From Candidatus Brockarchaeota archaeon (GTDB lineage: Archaea > Thermoproteota > EX4484-205 > DTQO01), in contig JAFNJA010000055.1 of NCBI GenBank assembly GCA_017601265.1, positions 628-11,982 on the forward strand: a stretch of 11,355 bases of DNA, written 5' to 3'. A program made the position numbers and the translations under genes. Numbering within the stretch: position 1 is the first letter of the stretch; each line of letters begins with the position of its first letter. Positions 6,192 through 11,355 of this stretch are shown here, one piece after another. The notes below the pieces were generated by a model. The model saw nothing but the letters and a program-made list of their open reading frames with translations, did no database searches and was not told the origin of the DNA.

Positions 6192-6363
6192 TGAGCCTCT
6201 TTATTAAGAACCCGTAACGAGCGTGCAAAAGGGCCTGCAGTTCAGAATGGAATGAACGCGGGAGATTGAGCGGCTCCCTTGCCGTGGGTCCAAGTCCCGC
6301 CAGGCCCGTCCCAGAACTTGATCAAGGGGCCGCCAAACCAGGCGCAGTGCCTGGCGTCTACAT
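6192..6363. other. Convergent intergenic region with a T-rich stretch and a hairpin
   Basis: Just after the HExxH gene, CCTCTTTATT near 6196-6205 may end its transcript. Near the other side, CCAGGC (6338-6343) and GCCTGG (6349-6354) form a hairpin about 10 bases beyond the stop of the minus-strand tandem-GNAT gene, but no T-run follows it. No gene is seen here. Confidence 0.35.
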
Positions 6364-7284
6364 TCAGAGTTCCCTTTGCAGCACCGCGTACCGGCGGCTT
6401 ACCTTCCAGCCGTTCTTCACGTAAAATGGCACGTTGGCCCATATGGCCGTAACGTTAGGCGTAGCCAGCTCCTTCATTCGAAGGACAGATTCGAGGAGCA
6501 AGCACGTGCCTATCCCGTTGCCCCTGAGCTCCTCAAGGACCGCTATGGGCCCGAAATCGCCGCCATCGGGGCTGGGGTGGAAACTCGCCCATCCGACAAC
6601 ATCCGTCCCCAACAACGCGACCAAGGTATTTCCACTCTCCGCAAAATCCGATTCCCACCCTTCGGGAAACCACTGTGGGCAATTCAACTTTTCAACGAAA
6701 CGCCGCATCTTTTCAAGATACTTGGGTTGGTAGGGCTCTACCACTACTCCAATGCTTTTTGCCCTTCGCATCGCGTTTCTCTGGTATTCCGTCGGCTGGA
6801 AGTCTGCAAGGTCCAGCGCCACGTCTTCCTCGAAGCCGCTCTCCCTGTAGAATCCCAGCTCCTTTTCATACCTCACGTCGATTCCTGGGAAGAAGAACCT
6901 GCCCGTGTATTGCCCAACCTTCGCCGTCTTTTTGCCTTTAGACCTGAGGAAATCCAGAGCGCTATCGAGGAGGGCCGTCTTCAAGCCTTCGCTTCGATGC
7001 CCCTCCAGAGCGAATAGGCCTTTGATGTAACCAAAATCCTTCTCGCGCTCTCGTCCTCTGCCGTCCCGGCCGGCAACGCCTTCCCTGGCAACGGCGGAGG
7101 AAAAGCCAACCACCTCTTGGTCCAAAGCCGCTACGACGTTTCCTTCCTCCTCGAAGTTCGGATCGCCAAACACGATGCTTTCGAACGCCTCCTTCGAAAT
7201 TTTATCGTACGGCAAGCACGCGTTCCAGCCCCGGACAACTTGGGCGACGTCTTGCCGCCTAATCGGCCTTAATTCGTAGGCCAT
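6364..7284 (-). CDS. Tandem GNAT-domain acetyltransferase
   Basis: A 306-residue protein with two GNAT folds. The N-terminal unit (about 1-160) starts YELRPIRRQDVAQV and has GYIKGLFALEGHRSEGLKTAL, where motif A is degenerate (Arg-Ser-Glu-Gly-Leu). The C-terminal unit (about 175-306) has a clean motif A, FGPIAVLEELRGNGIGTCLL (Arg-Gly-Asn-Gly-Ile-Gly, 254-259), and ends with FYVKNGWKVSRRYAVL. Probably only the second half binds acyl-CoA; two-domain GNATs such as mycothiol synthase show the same asymmetry. I chose the ATG at 7282-7284 rather than an in-frame TTG 62 codons upstream: the downstream start begins exactly at the GNAT fold and has a TATA box about 33 bases before it. The acceptor is unknown. 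Confidence 0.85.
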   Translation of the reverse strand: MAYELRPIRRQDVAQVVRGWNACLPYDKISKEAFESIVFGDPNFEEEGNVVAALDQEVVGFSSAVAREGVAGRDGRGREREKDFGYIKGLFALEGHRSEGLKTALLDSALDFLRSKGKKTAKVGQYTGRFFFPGIDVRYEKELGFYRESGFEEDVALDLADFQPTEYQRNAMRRAKSIGVVVEPYQPKYLEKMRRFVEKLNCPQWFPEGWESDFAESGNTLVALLGTDVVGWASFHPSPDGGDFGPIAVLEELRGNGIGTCLLLESVLRMKELATPNVTAIWANVPFYVKNGWKVSRRYAVLQREL

Positions 7285-7707
7285 TTTTACCGTGTTGGAA
7301 GCCTCTCCAAAGACTATATGCGTTGTGCTGCCGCGCTGACATCGGAGGAGCTGTGCGCCCGTCCAAGAGCCGTGCGCCACGCCCGTAAACGCGACCCAGG
7401 TGGAATAACGCGCGAGTCCGAAGGGTTGCGAAATTTCTGAATATCCACCATGCCTTAAAAACCTCGCCAATTTGGAAATCGCGCGTCATCGCTTAGCGCA
7501 AGCTGTCGTTCTCGAGCTTCAAGTGCAATACCAAAGAGGGAAAATCCGAGAAAGCCGGCTCTCGATCGCTTATGCGGCCTCAAAAAGCCCGTCCTGGCCT
7601 TGAATGGCAGAAAGCGGTCCATCGAATGGTTGAGTACATCGTCCGCATGCAATTCCGATGTCTTCAGTTGCACACGACATCGTATCATGGTGAACATTGC
7701 ACGTCTT
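7285..7707. other. 423-base stretch without a convincing gene
   Basis: It lies between two minus-strand genes. The open frames here have no family resemblance, no ribosome site and ill-fitting promoters. Visible items are the TATA box of the tandem-GNAT gene, an AT-rich box GCCTTAAAAACC at 7453-7464 with no suitable start beyond it, and a loose inverted repeat GATGTC/GACATC around 7656-7680. It is less GC-rich in places than the flanking genes and may be the remnant of a lost gene, but I cannot show that. Confidence 0.35.
7313..7320 (-). promoter_or_regulatory. TATA box of the tandem-GNAT gene
   Basis: ACTATATG on the + strand (CATATAGT on the minus strand) is centred about 33 bases before the ATG at 7284, predicting a very short leader. 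It supports the shorter form of the protein. Confidence 0.5.
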
Positions 7708-8925
7708 TCACAGAAAGCCTGCAAGAGTCCACGTGACGCTTAGCCTGTCGAATCGGGCGCGCAAAAGTCTCTGCGCATCTTCGACGGGGTCGTGGCCGTA
7801 GCGGCGCGCGTACTCTTCGCGTATTCTCCGCTCCAGCTCGGTCACGCCCTCGAGAGGAAGATCGACCCACCCGCTCCCCTGCCTTGCGCTCTCCCTTATC
7901 GCGAACCAGATCTCCAAGTCGCGCCTGGCGTTCGCGGCGCCGTACTCGGGTTCAACGCGATAACTGACGGCCCGGTGCATGCTGGACAGGATGCTTGCCT
8001 TCGCCACGTCGTCAAAATCCGATATTTTGTAACGCTTGAAAGGATTCTCCCACGTAATAGGTCGGTCGGTTTTCACCCTCACGGATGCCAAGACCTTTTC
8101 GCCATCGACCTGCTCGTAGGAATCTTCAAATTCGTACCTCACGCGCCCGCCATCCTCGTAGAGCACCAGCTCGTCCCTCATGCCGTTGCCCGAAAGGTAT
8201 CCTTTCGTGCCTTCGACTTCCCAATGGCTACCGTGCGGCCCTACTTTGGGCGGCTTCTCGTAAAGGCAAGCCACCCCTCCGTCGAATTCTACCAGGCCGC
8301 CCTCCCACCAAGACGACTCTTCCCTTAGACCTCCGTAGCTGACGTAAGGGAGGGTGTCGACCTTCTGGGCGTATCCTAGGACGCGCTTGGCCTCGCGCCC
8401 CAAGATCGTGCGCATGGCGTTGAACCCGTGGTACGGGCCGGAAGTGTACCAAAGGCGGGCGTGCGTTATCTTGCCTAGGACCCCCGAGTCGACGATCATC
8501 CTCTTCAGCCTTTCATGTGGCCAAAGCCATACGTTTTCGGCCACCTCCCACTTGACGCCGTTATCGGAGCACGCCTTTGCTACCGCGTCTCCGAGGGGAA
8601 GGGTAATCGCGAAAGGGATCTCGGTTATGATGTTGCACCCGCGCCTCGCGGCCGTAAGAGCTACGGCGCTCTGCCCGTCCGTCGGAACGAGGACGAACGC
8701 AACGTCCGGCCTTTCTTCGTCAAGCATCTTCTCCACGTCGGTGTAAAGGGCGCGCACGCCGAAAGCGCTTCCAGCTTCGCGCAACGCCCCTCCGTCACGG
8801 TCGCAAAGCGCGCAGAGGAAGTAGATGTCGGACAGTTTTTTAACGGTCCTTATGTAAGACCTTGCTCTCGAATCCTTGTAGGCTCCCACCCCTATGACGG
8901 CGATCCTAAGGGCGCTCATCCGCAT
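7708..8925 (-). CDS. Gfo/Idh/MocA family protein lacking canonical catalytic residues
   Basis: A 405-residue protein with an N-terminal Rossmann domain (ALRIAVIGVGAYK, res 5-17) and the second domain of the Gfo/Idh/MocA family. It departs from active members: the catalytic Glu-Lys-Pro is TEIP (101-104, Ile103 where Lys is expected), and the His-x-x-Asp site reads PYHGFNAMR (His166 kept, Asp replaced by Asn169). The paralogue at 1592 keeps all of these. It may bind a nucleotide without dehydrogenation, or use different chemistry. Start ATG at 8923-8925; an ATG two codons later (8919) is equally possible and lies 36 bases from the TATA box. The gene is transcribed divergently from the GNAT at 9040. 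Family membership is firm, function unknown. Confidence 0.88.
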   Translation of the reverse strand: MRMSALRIAVIGVGAYKDSRARSYIRTVKKLSDIYFLCALCDRDGGALREAGSAFGVRALYTDVEKMLDEERPDVAFVLVPTDGQSAVALTAARRGCNIITEIPFAITLPLGDAVAKACSDNGVKWEVAENVWLWPHERLKRMIVDSGVLGKITHARLWYTSGPYHGFNAMRTILGREAKRVLGYAQKVDTLPYVSYGGLREESSWWEGGLVEFDGGVACLYEKPPKVGPHGSHWEVEGTKGYLSGNGMRDELVLYEDGGRVRYEFEDSYEQVDGEKVLASVRVKTDRPITWENPFKRYKISDFDDVAKASILSSMHRAVSYRVEPEYGAANARRDLEIWFAIRESARQGSGWVDLPLEGVTELERRIREEYARRYGHDPVEDAQRLLRARFDRLSVTWTLAGFL

Positions 8926-8950
8926 CCTCGAACCCCCGAGCGTTCCGCCA

Positions 8951-8960
8951 AAATATAATA
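8951..8960 (-). promoter_or_regulatory. TATA box of the Gfo/Idh/MocA-like gene
   Basis: AAATATAATA on the + strand (TATTATATTT on the minus strand) is the most AT-rich stretch of the divergent region and is centred about 30 bases before the ATG at 8925 (36 before 8919). A second AT-rich run, TTATTTAT at 8963-8970, lies beside it. Confidence 0.55.
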
Positions 8961-8972
8961 GGTTATTTATTG

Positions 8973-8989
8973 GGCGGTCTCAAACCGCC
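8973..8989. repeat. Inverted repeat in a divergent promoter region, possible operator
   Basis: GGCGGT (8973-8978) and ACCGCC (8984-8989) flank CTCAA. It lies between the minus-strand TATA box of the Gfo/Idh/MocA-like gene and the + strand box of the GNAT gene, where a dimeric regulator could affect both. No regulator gene is adjacent. Confidence 0.45.
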
Positions 8990-8998
8990 AGCAACCCA

Positions 8999-9004
8999 TT
9001 TTAA
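8999..9004 (+). promoter_or_regulatory. TATA-like box of the GNAT gene at 9040
   Basis: TTTTAA (within CATTTTAAGC) is centred about 38 bases before the TTG start at 9040, the same spacing as for most other first genes in this window. Confidence 0.4.
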
Positions 9005-9039
9005 GCAGGGCGGGGTTCGAAGGTTGTTGGTGCGCGTTC

Positions 9040-9591
9040 TTGAAGGTCGGCGAGATCCTGCGCCGGTTCAAAGCCAAGGATGGGAGAGAGGTCGTGCTCA
9101 GAGCTCCAAAGTGGGGGGACCTTGACGGCCTCATGCAGCTGATAAATTCGCTTGTCGAGGAGGGAGCGGAGATAGAGTACGATGCAAAGAAAACGAGGGA
9201 CGAGGAGGTGGATTGGCTGTCAAGGTCGATAGCCCAGTTGGAGAAAGGCAACGCGCTTTACTTGGTGGCGGAGGTCGATGGTAGGGTAGTCGCAAGTTCT
9301 GGTGTCACGAGGCGCAGCGCACCTTGCGAGAGCCACGTGGGGGATTTGGGGATCGTCGTCAAGGCGGGTTACAGGGACGTCGGCATAGGTACGGAGGTTA
9401 TCAGGACCTTGATTGAAGAGGCGCGCGCGATGGGGCTCAAGATCTTGGTCTTAACGGTTTTCGCGACCAACGAGAGGGCGATCCACGTTTACGAGAAGGC
9501 GGGGTTCAGGCAAACCGGGAGGATACCGAACGGGATATTCAGGAACGGGAAGTACGTCGACAGGGTGATCATGGTAAAAGAGATGTTTTGA
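9040..9591 (+). CDS. GNAT family N-acetyltransferase
   Basis: A 183-residue GNAT enzyme. Motif A is textbook: DLGIVVKAGYRDVGIGTEVI (res 102-121, Arg-Asp-Val-Gly-Ile-Gly). Motif B is NERAIHVYEKAGF (144-156) with Tyr151 as likely general acid, followed by the KYVDRVIMVKEM ending seen in RimJ/RimL-like and phosphinothricin-type acetyltransferases. The start is TTG at 9040: no ATG or GTG lies upstream in this frame, and a TATA-like box is 38 bases away; GGTG at 9029-9032 may help ribosome binding. The next in-frame GTG (9091) would remove the first strand. It is divergent from the Gfo/Idh/MocA-like gene and 74 bases before the YbaK-like gene. The acceptor is unknown. Confidence 0.88.
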   Translation: MKVGEILRRFKAKDGREVVLRAPKWGDLDGLMQLINSLVEEGAEIEYDAKKTRDEEVDWLSRSIAQLEKGNALYLVAEVDGRVVASSGVTRRSAPCESHVGDLGIVVKAGYRDVGIGTEVIRTLIEEARAMGLKILVLTVFATNERAIHVYEKAGFRQTGRIPNGIFRNGKYVDRVIMVKEMF

Positions 9592-9631
9592 ATCCACCAA
9601 GCAGATCTATCACCGTGTCGGAGCGCAAAAA

Positions 9632-9641
9632 ATCTTATGTA
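9632..9641 (+). promoter_or_regulatory. TATA-like box of the YbaK-family gene
   Basis: ATCTTATGTA, following an A-rich run, is centred about 29-30 bases before the ATG at 9666. It favours that ATG over a TTG at 9588 that overlaps the preceding stop. Confidence 0.4.
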
Positions 9642-9665
9642 AGCCACCGTGGTCGAACGCTTGGC

Positions 9666-10136
9666 ATGGGTTCGCCTTCCGAAAATCTAAGGGAATACTT
9701 GAAGAGGGAGGGCGTTGAAGCTAGGTTTTTGAAATTCGAGGAGCACACGATGACGGTCGAAGCCGCCGAACAGCGACTGGGGGTGAGCAGGGAGAAGATA
9801 ATCAAGAGCATGCTCTTCGTCGACGACAAAGGTTCCCCGGTTCTCGGAATAGTGACCGGCGACAGGAGGGTGAGCGCGAAAAAGCTCGCCGCCGCGTGCG
9901 GGGCGAAGAAGGTCAGGAGGGCGGACCCGGACGAGGTCAAGAGGTTTACTGGCTACGACGTCGGCGCGGTTCCGCCAGTAGGGCACAAGGCGCGGATACG
10001 GACCTTCGTCGACCGCGGGGTCATGGGCCGTTCCAGGGTAATAGGCGGGGGCGGTGAAGTCAACGTTCTACTCGAGATCGATCCAAACGAGATAAAAAGG
10101 CTGGCGGGTTGCGAGATCGTGGACATAAGCGAATGA
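9666..10136 (+). CDS. YbaK/prolyl-tRNA-editing-domain aminoacyl-tRNA deacylase
   Basis: A 156-residue single-domain protein of the YbaK/ProX family, free-standing editing enzymes that hydrolyse mischarged tRNA (for example Cys- or Ala-tRNAPro) in the cytoplasm. Recognisable features are EEHTMTVEAAEQRLGV (res 25-40), EKIIKSMLFVDD (43-54), whose Lys47 corresponds to the conserved YbaK lysine, GDRRVSAKKLAAACG (65-79), and the glycine-rich GYDVGAVPPVGHKARIRTFVD (96-116) and IGGGGEVNVLLEIDPNEIKRL (126-146). From the ATG at 9666 its length matches the family (about 155); an upstream in-frame TTG at 9588 would add 26 unconserved residues and overlap the GNAT stop. The mischarged amino acid recognised cannot be told. 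Confidence 0.9.
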   Translation: MGSPSENLREYLKREGVEARFLKFEEHTMTVEAAEQRLGVSREKIIKSMLFVDDKGSPVLGIVTGDRRVSAKKLAAACGAKKVRRADPDEVKRFTGYDVGAVPPVGHKARIRTFVDRGVMGRSRVIGGGGEVNVLLEIDPNEIKRLAGCEIVDISE

Positions 10137-10241
10137 ACCCGCTCGAGGCCTCCAAGCCTGAACGATCGAACTTTTGAACCCTTTCAATCGAAGCTTAGGC
10201 GGACGTCGAAGCTCTGCAACCGACCCATTTTCCGCGCAAAA

Positions 10242-10250
10242 TCATATAAG
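10242..10250 (+). promoter_or_regulatory. TATA box of the caspase-like gene
   Basis: TCATATAAG is centred about 35 bases before the TTG at 10281, supporting that start and a leader of about 10 bases. No Shine-Dalgarno site is present. Confidence 0.6.
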
Positions 10251-10280
10251 TCATGGCTGGACGGATCGGCCGGTGCTCGA

Positions 10281-11174
10281 TTGAACAAAGTCGCGCTCGT
10301 CAAGCCGGCGATTTTGATCACGATCTTGGCAAGCTCGTTATTTTTGCAAGCTGTTTCGGCCCCCAGCGAGGCTTCAGAGGTCGAGATAACCCCGAAGGTG
10401 CGCGTCAGAGGGCCGAGGGGCAGGGGCGGAGGGAAGCCAACGCCCGGAGCCGCGACCGGCGTGCTTGGGACAAAGCCACCCAGTCCAAAGGATCGTTGGG
10501 CGGTAGTCATAGGAATATCGGATTACTACGGGACCGCGAACGACATAGAATACGCTGACGACGACGCCCTTGACGTGCTTGAGGCCCTGATTGAGGTTTA
10601 TGGTTACGATCGGAAGAACGTCCTTTTGCTCGTATCCGATTACAAAGTCAACAACGCGACGCGAGAAGATATAGTTAAGGCCATAGATTGGTTGAAGGAA
10701 AACGCCGGGAAAAACAGCGAGGTATTCTTCTTCTACAGCGGCCACGGCGCGAGGGGCAAGGCAGACGACGGGGATAGGGAAGCCATCGACGAGGCGATGG
10801 TGCCTTACGAGTGCTCCTCGGCGAGCCTCATCTGGGACGGGGAGCTAAGGACCATGTTCAGCAATTTCGAAACCTCGAGGATCGTGTTCGTTTTCGACAG
10901 CTGCTACTCCGGGGGCATGGGCGACCTCAAGGCGGACGGAAGGATCGTCGTCATGGCTTGCTCGGAATCGGGCCTCTCTTACGAGGGGGACGCGTGGCAA
11001 AACGGGCAGTTCACGTGGTACTTCGCGGACCAGGGGATGCTGGAAGGCCTTGCGGACACTAACAGCGTTGACGGTAAGGTCACGGTGGAAGAGTCCTTCG
11101 ACTACGCCAGCGCCAACTGCGCGTTCCAAAAGCCGGCCATAATCGATTCCTTCGAGAACGACATGCTGCCGTGA
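10281..11174 (+). CDS. Secreted caspase-like peptidase (family C14)
   Basis: A 297-residue cysteine peptidase of the caspase/metacaspase/gingipain clan, which usually cleaves after Arg, Lys or Asp. An N-terminal signal peptide is clear: MNKVALVK, a hydrophobic core (res 9-24) and an AVSA cleavage site near 27. A Gly/Pro/Arg-rich linker (about 28-70) leads to the catalytic domain: RWAVVIGISDYYG (72-84), YADDDALDVLEAL (91-103), the His motif FFFYSGHGARG (149-159, His155) and the Cys motif FVFDSCYSGG (203-212, Cys208). Both dyad residues are intact. No C-terminal anchor is seen, so it is probably released outside the cell. The TTG at 10281 is supported by the signal peptide beginning exactly there and by a TATA box 35 bases upstream. 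It is a single gene; substrate and role are unknown. Confidence 0.93.
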   Translation: MNKVALVKPAILITILASSLFLQAVSAPSEASEVEITPKVRVRGPRGRGGGKPTPGAATGVLGTKPPSPKDRWAVVIGISDYYGTANDIEYADDDALDVLEALIEVYGYDRKNVLLLVSDYKVNNATREDIVKAIDWLKENAGKNSEVFFFYSGHGARGKADDGDREAIDEAMVPYECSSASLIWDGELRTMFSNFETSRIVFVFDSCYSGGMGDLKADGRIVVMACSESGLSYEGDAWQNGQFTWYFADQGMLEGLADTNSVDGKVTVEESFDYASANCAFQKPAIIDSFENDMLP

Positions 11175-11355
11175 CCAGTCTTCCGATAACTCTCTCCAGC
11201 TTGCATAATTCCCGTCGAATCAGCTCGTCCACCGACGCGATTCCCATGTTCGCCAACCAATAACCTAGCTGGTGAGCGCGATTCCGGCCCCGCCTTTGGA
11301 AAGGCGGAACCGCCAGCCCGACCGTCCAAGTCCGCGATAAGGATGCGCTGTAATA
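11080..11355 (-). other. Possible C-terminal end of a minus-strand gene running off the window
   Basis: This frame is open for 91 codons from the window edge to a TGA at 11080-11082. Its middle (about 11175-11275) reads AHQLGYWLANMGIASVDELI and then RRELCKLERVIGRLV, a hydrophobic/charged heptad-like pattern more protein-like than its Arg- and Pro-rich ends. The last 95 bases lie antisense to the caspase gene and look like non-coding read-through, as if an older gene end had been cut. A start could be beyond the window or at the ATG at 11247. I recognise no family and hold this weakly. Confidence 0.25.
11290..11307. repeat. Strong hairpin near the window end
   Basis: CCGCCTTT (11290-11297) and AAAGGCGG (11300-11307) are exact reverse complements separated by two bases, giving a 7-base stem with a TGGA tetraloop. 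It lies about 115 bases after the caspase stop; no T-run follows on either strand, so a role as terminator is uncertain. Confidence 0.5.

Noticed and set aside
7285..7470. A 62-residue N-terminal extension of the tandem-GNAT protein from a TTG at 7470
   Set aside because: The extension has no recognisable fold, a TATA box lies inside it 33 bases before the ATG at 7284, and that ATG begins exactly at the GNAT domain.
7455..7724. An 89-codon minus-strand frame between two genes
   Set aside because: It overlaps the end of the Gfo/Idh/MocA-like gene, begins inside it, and its translation shows no motif, consistent composition or ribosome site.
9588..9665. A 26-residue N-terminal extension of the YbaK-like protein from a TTG at 9588
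   Set aside because: It overlaps the preceding stop, lacks a ribosome site and family similarity, and contains the likely promoter of the shorter form.
10184..10510. A 108-codon minus-strand frame
   Set aside because: It runs antisense across the promoter, signal peptide and linker of the caspase-like gene, has no promoter of its own and no family similarity.
1..11355. CRISPR array, insertion sequence, toxin-antitoxin pair or phage genes
   Set aside because: I found no regularly spaced direct repeats, no transposase or integrase motifs, no terminal inverted repeats with target duplications and no paired small genes.

Overview
The window looks like part of an archaeal chromosome, probably from an uncultured, moderately GC-rich lineage. 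The signs are an aldehyde:ferredoxin oxidoreductase-type enzyme, a geranylgeranyl-reductase-family flavoprotein (the family that saturates archaeal lipids), and archaeal-style promoters: for most first genes an AT-rich box lies about 29-38 bases before the start codon, with no Shine-Dalgarno site. Several starts are TTG. I cannot assign the lineage further from sequence alone.

Layout. 1-2692 (+): the 3' end of an AOR-family oxidoreductase, a xylose-isomerase-like TIM-barrel sugar isomerase/epimerase and a Gfo/Idh/MocA NAD(P)-dependent dehydrogenase, closely spaced and probably one carbohydrate- or sugar-acid-handling operon; a T-rich terminator follows. 2976-4196 (-): geranylgeranyl reductase family protein, with a possible frame break near its 3' end. 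4197-4537: a gene-free divergent region with three consecutive inverted repeats, possibly a structured RNA or operator. 4538-5047 (+) GNAT acetyltransferase and 5109-5471 (-) four-helix membrane protein converge on a shared inverted-repeat terminator. 5769-6191 (+): small HExxH putative metalloprotease whose 5' end appears frameshifted. 6364-7284 (-): tandem-GNAT protein. 7285-7707: no convincing gene. 7708-8925 (-): a second Gfo/Idh/MocA protein lacking the usual catalytic Lys and Asp, divergent across a shared promoter region from 9040-9591 (+), another GNAT. 9666-10136 (+): YbaK-like aminoacyl-tRNA deacylase. 10281-11174 (+): secreted caspase-like (peptidase C14) protein with an intact His/Cys dyad. 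11175-11355: a coding-like minus-strand reading frame open to the window edge, plus a strong hairpin.

Apart from the 1-2692 operon, most genes appear to be single transcription units with their own promoters. I see no CRISPR array, rRNA, complete tRNA, insertion sequence or defence island. The most unusual points are the secreted caspase, the catalytic-residue-poor Gfo/Idh/MocA protein, the hairpin cluster in 4331-4442, and two genes whose coding signal changes frame near one end.
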